Positions 9,558 to 18,043 of a DNA stretch of 64,000 nt are shown here, in pieces (the stretch's first letter is position 1; each line of letters starts with the position of its first letter). The DNA is from Anaerococcus urinomassiliensis (GTDB taxonomy: Bacteria; Bacillota; Clostridia; Tissierellales; Peptoniphilaceae): the NCBI RefSeq assembly GCF_900128425.1, contig NZ_LT635782.1, positions 1,121,690 to 1,185,689 on the forward strand, in the 5' to 3' direction. The position numbers were made by a program, and so were the translations under genes. Under the pieces are notes generated by a model. It searched no databases and had not been told where the DNA came from. It worked only from the letters and a program-made list of their open reading frames with translations.

Positions 9558-11807
9558 CTATTCTCTCTCTTTTTCGACTATTTGGTAAGCTTCCATCTCA
9601 TCGCCAACTTTGATGTCGTTAAATCTATTTAGTCCGATACCACCCTCATAGCCTGAAGCAAGTTCTTTGGCATCGTCTTTAAATCTCTTCATTGAAGTTA
9701 TATCACCATCAAAGATTACTATGTTGTCGCGTAATAGTCTGATTTTAGAAGATCTTGGTATAGATCCATTTGTAACCATTACACCAGCAATTGTACCAAC
9801 TGATGGTACTTTGAAGGTATCACGTACCTCTGCACGACCTAAAACTTCTTCTACAAATTCTGGGTCAAGCATACCCTTTATAGCTTTTTCTACATCTTCT
9901 ATAGCTTCGTAGATTACGCTATATGTTCTAATTTCGATGTTATTATCTTTAGCTCTTTCCATTGCTCCTTGAGTTGGACGAACGTTAAATCCAATGATAA
10001 TAGCATTTGATGCTTGGGCCAATAGTACGTCAGATTCTGTGATACCACCAACAGCACCAGCTACTACTGATACTTTTACTTCTTCATTAGATAGCTTGAT
10101 AAGTGATTGGCTTACTGCATCTACAGTTCCTCTAACATCTGTTTTTACGATTATATTTAAGTCTTTTAGCTCGCCTTCTGATGCTTCGCCTGATATATCT
10201 TCAAGGCTTGCACCCTTGGCCATAAGTCTTTCTTCTCTTTTTTGTTCCTCAGCTTTTTCGGCATAAGCTCTAGCTGTCTTTTCATCTTCTACAGCAAATA
10301 GCTTATCTCCAGCTTCTGCTACGTCTGATAAGCCAAGAATTTGTACTGGAATAGATGGACCAGCTTCTTTGATAGCCTCTCCCCTAGAGTTAAACATTGC
10401 ACGGATTCTACCAGATGCAGATCCTGTTAGGACATTGTCTCCTTCGTGAAGGGTTCCCTTTTGTACTAGAACAGTTGCTACTGGACCTCTTGCCTTATCA
10501 AGTTGTGCTTCTATGATTAGACCAACTGCATCTCTGTTTGGATTTGCCTTTAGCTCTTTCATTTCTGCAACAAGTAGTACCATTTCAAGAAGTTCGTCTA
10601 TGTTTTGTCCTGTTTTGGCAGAAACATCAACTGTGATGGTATCTCCACCCCAATCTTCAGCAACTAGACCATATTGCATTAATTCTTGTTTTACTCTATT
10701 TGGATCAGCTGTATCTTTATCAACCTTGTTTACTGCTACAACAATTGGAATACCAGCAGCTTTGGCGTGGTTGATAGCTTCAACTGTTTGAGGCATTACA
10801 CCATCATCAGCTGCAACTACTAGAATTGCAATATCAGTTGATTGTGCTCCTCTCATTCTCATTTCTGTGAAAGCTTCATGTCCTGGGGTATCAAGAAAAG
10901 TTATCATTCTACAACCAAGATCAACAGAGTATGCACCTATGTGTTGGGTTATTCCACCAGCTTCTCCACGGGTTACATGTGTATCCCTGATTGCATCAAG
11001 TATTGATGTCTTACCATGGTCAACGTGTCCCATTACTGAAACTACTGGAGCTCGTGTGATTAGATCTTCGTCATTATCTTCATAATCTAAGTCTATAGAT
11101 TGCTCTTCTATAGCAGAAAATTCTTGCTCAAGGGTGATTTCCTTACCAAAATCTATTGCAATAAGTTCAGCTTGATCAAATTCTATTGGATCATTTAGAC
11201 CAGCCATTATTCCAAGTTGGATAAGTTTGCCTATTACTGCATTTGGACTTTCTCCTATTTTTTCTGCAAATGCACCTACATTTATATGTTCTGGAATTTC
11301 TATCTTTGAATTCTCTTCTTTTGTATTTGAAGCTTGATTATTTGCCTTAGATCCTTTTGACTTTTTATTTTTTTTCTTTCTGTTCTTCTTGCTTTTATTT
11401 GCAACATAATCATCTTTATTGTAGCTTTTACCTTGATCAGATTTCTTTTGACTTTTATTTTTATTTGATTTAGAAAACTTCTCTTTTCTAGCTACATTGT
11501 CATCATCATATAAATCATCTATATCATTATTTCTTCTTTGGCTATTTTTACTCATATTTGGTTTTTTATCTAAAGAATTCTCTTCTACTTTCTTTTGATT
11601 ATTCTTTTCTTTATTATTTTTTTTGTCTGTTTTTTCTTTTTTATCTTCTTCAAAATACTCATTTATAAGAATAAGGTCATCTCCACTTACATTTGACATG
11701 TGGGATTTGATTGATAGACCAAATTCATCATTTAGAAATTTAACCATTTCTTTTGCTGGCATATTGTGTTTCTTTGCTAGTTCATATACTCTCATTTTAT
11801 CAGCCAT
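9558..11807 (-). CDS. infB: Translation initiation factor IF-2
   Basis: IF-2 with an N-terminal IF2_N helix domain ([17 protein letters not shown]), a Lys/Asn-rich linker (about 55-160), a second IF2_N module, then the GTPase domain: G1 [10 protein letters not shown]3 DTPGHEAF, G4 NKVD. Domains II, III and IV follow. The frame also contains a GTG at 11816, but that codon overlaps the GAGG ribosome binding sequence. The ATG at 11807, 8 nt downstream of it, is the better start and gives 749 residues. It delivers initiator tRNA to the 30S subunit. It sits 10 nt after rnpM. Confidence 0.97.
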   Translation of the reverse strand: MADKMRVYELAKKHNMPAKEMVKFLNDEFGLSIKSHMSNVSGDDLILINEYFEEDKKEKTDKKNNKEKNNQKKVEENSLDKKPNMSKNSQRRNNDIDDLYDDDNVARKEKFSKSNKNKSQKKSDQGKSYNKDDYVANKSKKNRKKKNKKSKGSKANNQASNTKEENSKIEIPEHINVGAFAEKIGESPNAVIGKLIQLGIMAGLNDPIEFDQAELIAIDFGKEITLEQEFSAIEEQSIDLDYEDNDEDLITRAPVVSVMGHVDHGKTSILDAIRDTHVTRGEAGGITQHIGAYSVDLGCRMITFLDTPGHEAFTEMRMRGAQSTDIAILVVAADDGVMPQTVEAINHAKAAGIPIVVAVNKVDKDTADPNRVKQELMQYGLVAEDWGGDTITVDVSAKTGQNIDELLEMVLLVAEMKELKANPNRDAVGLIIEAQLDKARGPVATVLVQKGTLHEGDNVLTGSASGRIRAMFNSRGEAIKEAGPSIPVQILGLSDVAEAGDKLFAVEDEKTARAYAEKAEEQKREERLMAKGASLEDISGEASEGELKDLNIIVKTDVRGTVDAVSQSLIKLSNEEVKVSVVAGAVGGITESDVLLAQASNAIIIGFNVRPTQGAMERAKDNNIEIRTYSVIYEAIEDVEKAIKGMLDPEFVEEVLGRAEVRDTFKVPSVGTIAGVMVTNGSIPRSSKIRLLRDNIVIFDGDITSMKRFKDDAKELASGYEGGIGLNRFNDIKVGDEMEAYQIVEKERE

Positions 11808-11817
11808 ATATAACACC

Positions 11818-12084
11818 TCATTTTAATTCATAAGCTTCTAACTCCTCATAAAGTTTGTCATCAATTTTTTGTTTGAATACTCGATTAAGCTTATTGTTCT
11901 TCCTAACGTCCTTAAGGCAGGCTTCGTTTTTACAAATGTATGCCCCACGTCCGTTAAGTTTTCCAGTTTCATCTATCACAACGCCTAGGTCCTTGTTATT
12001 TACAATCCTAAGCAAGTCGTTTTTATCATAAAGATTACCACAAACAATACATTTCCTTTGGGGTATCTTCTTTGCTTTTACCAT
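11818..12084 (-). CDS. rnpM: RNase P modulator RnpM / YlxR
   Basis: A small basic protein of 88 aa when started at ATG 12084 (MVKAKKIPQRKC). The DUF448/YlxR signature IPQRKCIVCG and GRGAYICKNEACL are present, with Cys pairs that could bind metal. Upstream in-frame codons would run into nusA. The chosen ATG is 1 nt after the nusA stop and has GAGGAAG inside the nusA tail. YlxR in B. subtilis binds RNase P RNA and modulates it. The nusA-ylxR-infB order is conserved, although the L7Ae-like ylxQ gene often found next to it is absent. Confidence 0.9.
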   Translation of the reverse strand: MVKAKKIPQRKCIVCGNLYDKNDLLRIVNNKDLGVVIDETGKLNGRGAYICKNEACLKDVRKNNKLNRVFKQKIDDKLYEELEAYELK

Positions 12085-12085
12085 T

Positions 12086-13351
12086 TTAATTTTCTTCCTC
12101 GAAGGATTCTTCTTCGTCATTTTGAAGGGTTAAATCAGATTGATCATCGTAATCTTCATCTAGTGATTCTTCAGTTTGATTATCTTCATAATCAATTTGA
12201 TCAAGGTCTTTATCTTCATCTAGATTTTCATCAGATAAATCTTCGTCAGTACTTTCATCAGCAATTTCTTCATCATCTACTAGGCCAAGTATTTGATCAA
12301 TTTCTTCTTGGCTCATTGTATCGAAGTCTTCCTTTGACTTGATATCTATCTTCCAGCTTGTAAGCCTTGCTGCAAGTCTTGCGTTTTGACCCTCTTTACC
12401 AATGGCAAGGGATAGTTGATAGTCGTTTACTACAACTAGTGATTGCTTCTTCTTCTCATTTATCAAAACATCAACTATATCAGCAGGTGAAAGAGCGTTT
12501 GATATGAATACTTTTATATCCTTATCATAGTTTATAATGTCGATTTTTTCGTTTTGAAGTTCATCAACTATAGAATTTACTCTGACTCCCTTGTAACCTA
12601 TACAAGCTCCAACTGCGTCAATTGCATCATCGTTAGAAAAAACTGCAATTTTAGTTCTAGAACCAGCTTCACGGGCTATAGAATATATTTCTATAGTTCC
12701 ATCATTTATCTCTGGAACTTCTAGTTCAAAAAGTCTTTTTACTAAATTCTCACTTGATCTAGATAAAATGATTTGTGGTTCTTTAGATGAACTTTTTACA
12801 TCTTTTATAAGAAATTTCATCCTTTCGTTAGGAATGTATCTCTCACTTGCCACTTGCTCTTTTAGTGGAACCACCCCTTCGATTTTATCAAGGTTGATAT
12901 ATACATTGTACTTATCTTCTCTTTGGATAGTTCCTGTAATCATTTCATTTTCTCGGTCCAAATATTCTCCATAAACTGAGTCCCTTTGGGCATCTCTGAT
13001 TTTTTGGATAACAATATTTCTGGCAGTTTGAGCTGCAACACGACCAAAGTTTTTTGGTGCGATTTTTATTCTGGCCACATCACCAATGCCAAGTTCTTTA
13101 TCAATTTCATTTGCTTCTTTTAATGAGATTTCGTTGATATTGTCATTGACTTCATCAACTACAGTCCTAAGGGCAAAGACTTCGATATTTCCTGTTTCCT
13201 TATCAACCACAACATCAACATTCTCTGCATTGTCGTAGTTTTTTTGATAGCTTTTGATCAAAGCTTTTTCAAGTGCTTCAAGGATAACGCCCTTATCAAT
13301 ATTTTTATCCTTTTCTAGCTCATCTAAGGCTAGCATAAATTCTTCATTCAT
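12086..13351 (-). CDS. nusA: Transcription termination/antitermination protein NusA
   Basis: A 421-aa protein. An N-terminal RNA-polymerase-binding domain (about 1-125) has KALIKSYQKNY; an S1 domain follows (about 135-200), then KH1 and KH2 with ACIGYKGVRVNSIVDEL and LAIGKEGQNARLAARLT. A long Asp/Glu-rich tail fills about 350-421, more acidic than in many Firmicutes. It regulates pausing, termination and antitermination. It follows rimP by 9 nt and is directly followed by rnpM. Confidence 0.96.
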   Translation of the reverse strand: MNEEFMLALDELEKDKNIDKGVILEALEKALIKSYQKNYDNAENVDVVVDKETGNIEVFALRTVVDEVNDNINEISLKEANEIDKELGIGDVARIKIAPKNFGRVAAQTARNIVIQKIRDAQRDSVYGEYLDRENEMITGTIQREDKYNVYINLDKIEGVVPLKEQVASERYIPNERMKFLIKDVKSSSKEPQIILSRSSENLVKRLFELEVPEINDGTIEIYSIAREAGSRTKIAVFSNDDAIDAVGACIGYKGVRVNSIVDELQNEKIDIINYDKDIKVFISNALSPADIVDVLINEKKKQSLVVVNDYQLSLAIGKEGQNARLAARLTSWKIDIKSKEDFDTMSQEEIDQILGLVDDEEIADESTDEDLSDENLDEDKDLDQIDYEDNQTEESLDEDYDDQSDLTLQNDEEESFEEEN

Positions 13352-13360
13352 AAATTCCCC

Positions 13361-13825
13361 TTAAAATACAATCTCTATGTTGATTTTTTTAATATCCTCT
13401 CTATTTACTGAAACTTTCTCTTCTTTTTTGTCTTTCTCCACTCTAAAAACAAGGTCATCTTCATTAATTTCTTCAATATATCCAAGGAAGAAATCTCCTG
13501 TTTTAAGCTTAACTTTCAAAAGTTCCTGGTAATTTCTAATCAGATCTCTGTCAGTTTTCAAAGGTCTAGATAAATCTTGGCTTGAAACTTCGAGATAATA
13601 CTGACCCTTTATCAGGTCAAGCTCATCAAGCTTCTCATCCAAGAAATTACTAACTTTCTCACAATCGTCTACTGTTATTCCATCTTCATCATAGATATAG
13701 AAGGTAAGCATCCTGCCTTCTTTAGTTGTTCTAAAGTCAATGTCTACCAGTTCATATCCCAGATTTTCAATATCTTCTTCAAAGGTTTGTTTAAGTGTTG
13801 TTATTAAATCCATCTTATTATCCAT
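13361..13825 (-). CDS. rimP: Ribosome maturation factor RimP
   Basis: A RimP-family protein of about 154 aa. Family features are LGYELVDIDFRTTKEG, the ITVDDCEKVSNFLDE segment, and YYLEVSSQDLSRPLK, in which the usual SSPGLDRPL is altered to SSQDLSRPL. The start at 13825 is chosen because GGAG lies 6 nt upstream; a further in-frame ATG lies 12 bases inside, and an upstream TTG would lie in the leader hairpin. RimP acts in 30S maturation and heads the rimP-nusA-rnpM-infB operon. Confidence 0.92.
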   Translation of the reverse strand: MDNKMDLITTLKQTFEEDIENLGYELVDIDFRTTKEGRMLTFYIYDEDGITVDDCEKVSNFLDEKLDELDLIKGQYYLEVSSQDLSRPLKTDRDLIRNYQELLKVKLKTGDFFLGYIEEINEDDLVFRVEKDKKEEKVSVNREDIKKINIEIVF

Positions 13826-13844
13826 CCTTTGCTCCATACAATAC

Positions 13845-13872
13845 AAAAGAGCGGAAATCCTCCCACCCTTTT
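13845..13872 (-). promoter_or_regulatory. rimP leader hairpin
   Basis: In the rimP transcript AAAAGGGUGG (13863-13872) pairs with CCGCUCUUUU (13845-13854) through a 10-bp stem with two G-U pairs and an 8-nt loop, ending in a short U-run. It lies between promoter and start codon. It could act as an attenuator or a 5' stabiliser; which is not decidable from sequence. Confidence 0.5.
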
Positions 13873-13882
13873 ACTAAGAATA

Positions 13883-13910
13883 ACTATACTCTTTTCATTC
13901 ATATATTCAA
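13883..13910 (-). promoter_or_regulatory. Promoter of the rimP-nusA-infB operon
   Basis: On the minus strand TTGAAT (13905-13910), a 16-bp spacer, and TATAGT (13883-13888). It lies about 60 bp upstream of the rimP start and before the leader hairpin. Confidence 0.6.
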
Positions 13911-13965
13911 TTTTTATTATCATTAAAAAGAAATCATTTGGCAAGATAAATAAAACATTTTCCTA

Positions 13966-13994
13966 TTGTTTTTTTTAATAAAACGATTTATAAT
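13966..13994 (+). promoter_or_regulatory. Promoter of the first cstA-like gene
   Basis: TTGTTT (13966-13971), a 17-bp spacer and a perfect TATAAT (13989-13994). The start codon follows 35 bp downstream, with AAGGAGG in between. Confidence 0.65.
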
Positions 13995-14028
13995 TAAAGT
14001 GAAAATAATAGAAGCTAAGGAGGTTTAT

Positions 14029-15486
14029 ATGCTATTATTTTTTGTAGGACTTATTATTTTATTTGGAGGAGGCTACCTATATTCAGGATATGTTGAAAAA
14101 CAACTTGAAATTGGTGATAATCCAACACCAGCAGTAAAAAAAGCTGATGGTATCGATTTTGTTGTAATGCCAAGATGGAAAAACTGGCTTGTTAACTTGT
14201 TAAATATTGCTGGAACTGGCCCAATCTTAGGACCTATCCAAGGTATTTTATTTGGACCAATTGCGTTTTTAGTTATTCCAATCGGTTGCGTTATTGCAGG
14301 AGCTACTCACGACTTCGTAATGGGTACTATTTCAATGAGAAATGGTGGAGCACAAATGCCAAGAGTAATTGGTAAGTACATAGGAAATAACATTCGTAAA
14401 ATTTATAACGTTGTAATGGGAGTGCTTTTACTTCTAGTAGGAGCTGTATTTGTATACACACCTGGGGATCTAATTGCAAACGATATCTTAAAAATTGACC
14501 CAGCTTCTAATAAAGTATTTATTATCTATGCTATAATATTCCTTTATTACCTAGCTTCTACAGTACTACCTATTGACCAATTAATAGGAAGAATCTACCC
14601 AATCTTTGGTGCATTCCTTTTAATATCAGCAATTGGTATATTTATAGGTTTGTTTATGAATGGCAATCTTCAACACTTAAGTATGCCAAATCAAAGCGGA
14701 TTACTATATGAACACCCAACAGGACAAAAATTCATACCTGCATTCTTTGTAACGGTAGCCTGTGGTATACTCTCCGGCTTCCATGCTACTCAGTCAACTC
14801 TTATTTCAAGAACAATTGCTAGCGAAAGAGAAAACAGACAAGTATTCTACTCAGGAATGATTTGTGAAGGTTTCATAGCTATGATTTGGGCAGCAGGTGC
14901 CATGGTATTATTCTCACAAAATACAGCACTTGATACACCAGCTACATTAATGGTAGGTGAGGTTTCTAGATACTTCATGGGCAAAATTGGTGGTGTAATC
15001 GCAGTTATCGGTGTTATAGCTCTTCCTATAACAACAGGCGATACAGCATTTAGATCACTAAGATTAATCGTTGCCGAAGAACTTAACTTAGATCAAAAAG
15101 CAGCAGGAAAGAGATTAGGACTTTCTGTTCTCTTATTCATACCAGCAATTCTACTACTAGTATGGGCTAAATCAGACACTAACGGCTTTAACATGATTTG
15201 GAGATACTTCGGTTTCATGAACCAACTAGTTGGTATTTTCGCTCTAGCAGCTGCAACAAGCTACTTGATGAACAAGGGCAAAAATTACTTAATCGTATTT
15301 ATACCAGGCCTATTCTATACATTTATAGTATCATCATTTATCCTATACGATCCAAAGGTAGGATTTGGAGTAAGCTATCCTATAGCACTAATCATTGGTT
15401 TAGTACTAACAGCAGCTTATGGCTACGGTACACTTCATGCAAGTAAGAAAAATAAAGATAGAATAGCTCATATAATCCTTGAGTAA
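14029..15486 (+). CDS. CstA-family membrane carrier, copy 1 (pyruvate/peptide-type)
   Basis: A 485-aa multi-helix membrane protein. CstA signatures are NIAGTGPILGPIQGILFGP (about 60-80), AGATHDFVMGTISMRNGG, the segment CGILSGFHATQSTLISRT and LPITTGDTAFRSLRL. It is the short form, lacking the long C-terminal domain of E. coli CstA. The ATG at 14029 has AAGGAGG 5 nt upstream; the frame is open further up, but that part overlaps the promoter. Family members take up pyruvate or peptides during starvation; which applies here cannot be told. A second copy with very similar sequence lies at 16126. Confidence 0.88.
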   Translation: MLLFFVGLIILFGGGYLYSGYVEKQLEIGDNPTPAVKKADGIDFVVMPRWKNWLVNLLNIAGTGPILGPIQGILFGPIAFLVIPIGCVIAGATHDFVMGTISMRNGGAQMPRVIGKYIGNNIRKIYNVVMGVLLLLVGAVFVYTPGDLIANDILKIDPASNKVFIIYAIIFLYYLASTVLPIDQLIGRIYPIFGAFLLISAIGIFIGLFMNGNLQHLSMPNQSGLLYEHPTGQKFIPAFFVTVACGILSGFHATQSTLISRTIASERENRQVFYSGMICEGFIAMIWAAGAMVLFSQNTALDTPATLMVGEVSRYFMGKIGGVIAVIGVIALPITTGDTAFRSLRLIVAEELNLDQKAAGKRLGLSVLLFIPAILLLVWAKSDTNGFNMIWRYFGFMNQLVGIFALAAATSYLMNKGKNYLIVFIPGLFYTFIVSSFILYDPKVGFGVSYPIALIIGLVLTAAYGYGTLHASKKNKDRIAHIILE

Positions 15487-15497
15487 TTTAATAATTT

Positions 15498-15520
15498 AGA
15501 GGCCCTAGCGGCCTCTTTTT
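15498..15520 (+). terminator. Terminator between cstA copy 1 and the CC-motif gene
   Basis: AGAGGCC (15498-15504) pairs with GGCCTCT (15510-15516) around a 5-nt loop, followed by TTTT. It lies inside the cstA-CC unit, so the downstream gene is expressed by read-through or at a lower level. Confidence 0.85.
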
Positions 15521-15544
15521 CTTTAAAATATAAAGGAGGGTAAT

Positions 15545-15856
15545 ATGAAAGTTATATATACAGACAGTGCAAAAGAATTTATCAAAGATAAAAATATTGA
15601 AAATGTATATATAAAACCAGTCCTAACTGGCAGCAGATGTTGTGGAATCCGAGGTGTAAGAATTGATATAAAAAGTCATGTGAAAGATGACAAGGAGTAT
15701 ATCAAGGATTATTTTGATGGGATAAATACAAATTATCACCCAGCAATAAATCAGTTTTTAAAAAGTTCACCAGAAATAATAATAACAGCTGTTGGAATTG
15801 GCAATATGAAAACATTAGTTTCTCAAACAGAATTTTCGTCAGTTAAGCTTGACTAA
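15545..15856 (+). CDS. Small CC-motif protein, copy 1 (function unknown)
   Basis: A 103-aa soluble protein with a vicinal Cys pair in GSRCCGIRG (about residues 30-38) and a C-terminal GIGNMKTLVSQTEFSS. A start at 15545 is supported by AAGGAGG. It is a paralogue of the gene at 17626: both share an N-terminal IY-x-Ak-yIK-KNI pattern, the CC pair, and a C-terminal TEFS. I recall a clostridial family of about 100 aa with a Cys-Cys or Cys-Sec pair that resembles this, but cannot confirm membership. The tight coupling to a CstA carrier in both copies suggests an accessory role for that carrier. CC could bind metal or act in redox. Confidence 0.7.
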   Translation: MKVIYTDSAKEFIKDKNIENVYIKPVLTGSRCCGIRGVRIDIKSHVKDDKEYIKDYFDGINTNYHPAINQFLKSSPEIIITAVGIGNMKTLVSQTEFSSVKLD

Positions 15857-15865
15857 TATCATAGT

Positions 15866-15922
15866 GGGGCTGTTGTAAATTGATAGTTATAATCTATTAT
15901 TTACAATAGCTCCATCTTTTTT
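15866..15922 (+). repeat. Short fold-back repeat, relative of the 27469 element; likely serves as terminator
   Basis: GGGGCTGTTGTAAATTGATAG (from 15866) is complementary, with a few mismatches, to the sequence ending in TTTACAATAGCTCC at 15913. The loop is only about 7 nt. The left end matches the left end of the fold-back element at 27469 with one change (GTAAA for GCAAA). A TTTTTT run follows at 15917-15922, so on the plus strand it makes a strong intrinsic terminator after the cstA-CC unit. Confidence 0.75.
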
Positions 15923-16055
15923 AATGTCTAACTTCATAAAGCCTATCAAAAATACTTATTTCTTCACCCTTATGATTACTGTAGTGTCACATTTATCAAC
16001 ACTATATACATTATAGTAAATTAAACTTGCTTATTATTCTATTTTGCTAAAAAAC

Positions 16056-16084
16056 TTGCAATTTTAATGTTTAATGTTTATAAT
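16056..16084 (+). promoter_or_regulatory. Promoter of the second cstA-like gene
   Basis: TTGCAA (16056-16061), a 17-bp spacer and TATAAT (16079-16084). The start codon is 42 bp downstream, with AAGGAGG upstream of it. The rest of 15923-16055 is AT-rich and shows no gene. Confidence 0.7.
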
Positions 16085-16125
16085 TTAATAGTCATTATAA
16101 TTAATACATAATAAGGAGGTATTAT

Positions 16126-17580
16126 ATGGCGTTATTTCTAATAGGTTTAGTCATCCTTCTAGTTGGTGGATTTTTCTATTCCAAGTACGTTGAAGACCAA
16201 CTAGGAATCGATGATAGAGAAACCCCAGCTGTTAAAAAGGCTGATGGTATCGATTTTGTTGCTATGCCAAAATGGAAAAACTGGCTAATAAACTTACTAA
16301 ACATAGCTGGTACTGGCCCAATATTAGGACCAATACAAGGTATTTTATTTGGACCAATAGCATTTATAGCTATTCCTCTTGGATGCGTATTTGCTGGAGC
16401 AGTACACGATTTTCTTGTAGGTAGTATTTCTATGAGAAATGGAGGAGCTCAAGTTCCAAAACTAGTTGGTAAATACTTAGGAAATGGTACTCGTAAATTT
16501 TATAATATAGTTATCGCAGTACTATTGCTTCTTACAGGAACAGTGTTCGTTTACACACCTGGAGATTTGATTGCTAATGACCTTATGAGTGTTGCCGAAG
16601 GTTCAAACACAATATGGGTAATCTATGCAATTATTTTCTTATATTACATACTTTCAACAGTATTACCAATTGACCAACTTATTGGTAGAATTTATCCATT
16701 ATTTGGTGCATTTTTAATTGTATCTGCTGTAGGCGTTTTAATTGGTGTTCTTACTAAAGGTGCTGGACACTTATCTTTCCAAGGAGCTGGCCTACTTGCT
16801 GATCACCCAACAGGACAAAAATTCATCCCATCATTTTTCATAACTGTAGCTTGTGGTATACTTTCTGGTTTCCACGGGTCCCAAGTAACCCTTGTTTCAA
16901 GAACAGTAGCTTCTGAAAGAGAAAACAGAGCAACATTCTACTCAACAATGATTGCAGAAGGCTTTATAGCTATGATCTGGGCTGCTGGTGCTATAGTTTT
17001 ATTATCACAAGGAATTGTTCCAATGGATACACGTGCAACCCTTATGGTTGGTGAAATCTCAAGATTTTTCATGGGAAAAGTTGGTGGTTTATTAGCTATT
17101 ATAGGTGTAATCGCACTACCAATCACATCTGGAGATACAGCATTTAGATCACTTAGACTTATTGTAGCTGAAGAATTAAATATAGATCAAAAAGTACCAG
17201 CAAAGAGAATCGGAGTTGCAGCAGTATTATTTGTTCCAGCAATATTCTTGCTTTACTGGGCAAAATCAAATCCAAATGGATTTAATATGCTTTGGAGATA
17301 CTTCGGATTTACAAACCAATTAGTAGCACTATTTGCTCTAGCAATGGCAACAAGTCACTTACTAAACAATGGCAAAAACTATCGTATAGCTCTAATTCCT
17401 GGAATATTCTATACATTTATAGTATTTTCATTTATCCTATACGATCCAGCAGTTGGTTTTGGTCTGAACTACAACCTATCACTAATACTTGGTGTGATAA
17501 TTGCAATAGCTTACACATACTTTGTAATAAATAAATCAAAGAAAAACAAAGACAGAATTAGGGCTATTACATTACAATAA
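16126..17580 (+). CDS. CstA-family membrane carrier, copy 2
   Basis: A 484-aa paralogue of the 14029 gene, with the same signatures: NIAGTGPILGPIQGILFGP, GAVHDFLVGSISMRNGG, CGILSGFHGSQVTLVSRT and LPITSGDTAFRSLRL. The two copies align over their whole length without large gaps. The start at 16126 has AAGGAGG upstream. Differences lie mainly in loops and the C-terminal helices, so the pair may differ in substrate or regulation. A terminator hairpin and a CC-motif gene follow, as in copy 1. Confidence 0.88.
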   Translation: MALFLIGLVILLVGGFFYSKYVEDQLGIDDRETPAVKKADGIDFVAMPKWKNWLINLLNIAGTGPILGPIQGILFGPIAFIAIPLGCVFAGAVHDFLVGSISMRNGGAQVPKLVGKYLGNGTRKFYNIVIAVLLLLTGTVFVYTPGDLIANDLMSVAEGSNTIWVIYAIIFLYYILSTVLPIDQLIGRIYPLFGAFLIVSAVGVLIGVLTKGAGHLSFQGAGLLADHPTGQKFIPSFFITVACGILSGFHGSQVTLVSRTVASERENRATFYSTMIAEGFIAMIWAAGAIVLLSQGIVPMDTRATLMVGEISRFFMGKVGGLLAIIGVIALPITSGDTAFRSLRLIVAEELNIDQKVPAKRIGVAAVLFVPAIFLLYWAKSNPNGFNMLWRYFGFTNQLVALFALAMATSHLLNNGKNYRIALIPGIFYTFIVFSFILYDPAVGFGLNYNLSLILGVIIAIAYTYFVINKSKKNKDRIRAITLQ

Positions 17581-17588
17581 TAATTTAA

Positions 17589-17610
17589 GGGGGCTTTGCC
17601 CCCTATTTTT
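17589..17610 (+). terminator. Terminator between cstA copy 2 and the CC-motif gene
   Basis: GGGGGC (17589-17594), loop TTT, GCCCCC (17598-17603), then TATTTTT. Its sequence differs from that of the hairpin in copy 1 but its position is the same, just after the cstA stop. Confidence 0.85.
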
Positions 17611-17625
17611 AAAAGGATATATTTT

Positions 17626-17937
17626 ATGAAATTTATATACAGTAAGAAGGCACAGGATTATATAAAAAGAAAAAATATAAATAAGATTTTTATCAGAGAA
17701 GATATAGAATCATCAATTGGTTGCTGTTCTATCTCTACCATAAAGCTAAACATATCTACTAAAGGTGAAAATGAAGAAAATTACAAAAAAGAAGAGTCTG
17801 ATTTAGTCACAACTTATTATGACTCTAGACTAGAAGCACTTTTGATTAATTACCCACAAGTAGTTATTTCAGTTTTTGGCTTTAGAAATAAAAAATCATT
17901 TTTTACACAAACAGAATTTAGTCCTCTTAACTCATAA
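17626..17937 (+). CDS. Small CC-motif protein, copy 2 (function unknown)
   Basis: A 103-aa protein when started at ATG 17626, which has AAAGGA upstream; an in-frame codon further up lies inside the terminator hairpin. It carries the Cys pair in SIGCCSIST (about residues 31-39) and ends in FFTQTEFSPL. It is shorter than, and diverged from, copy 1 in the middle but keeps the same ends. No signal peptide or membrane helix is seen. Confidence 0.7.
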   Translation: MKFIYSKKAQDYIKRKNINKIFIREDIESSIGCCSISTIKLNISTKGENEENYKKEESDLVTTYYDSRLEALLINYPQVVISVFGFRNKKSFFTQTEFSPLNS

Positions 17938-17985
17938 AAAATGCCCTAACTATTGGAAATCCAATGTAGGGCATTTTATTTTTTA
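17938..17985. terminator. Bidirectional terminator between CC-motif gene 2 and polC
   Basis: AAAATGCCCTA (17938-17948) is perfectly complementary to TAGGGCATTTT (17967-17977), with T-runs on both sides. It sits between convergent genes. Confidence 0.85.
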
Positions 17986-18043
17986 CTTTACTATTTATGC
18001 ATTGTATCTTACAATTATTATACTTATATAATTTTTTAGAACA

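Noticed and set aside
13966..14028. Longer N-terminus for the first CstA protein (22 extra residues).
   Set aside because: It would overlap the promoter and lacks a ribosome binding site; the ATG at 14029 has AAGGAGG.
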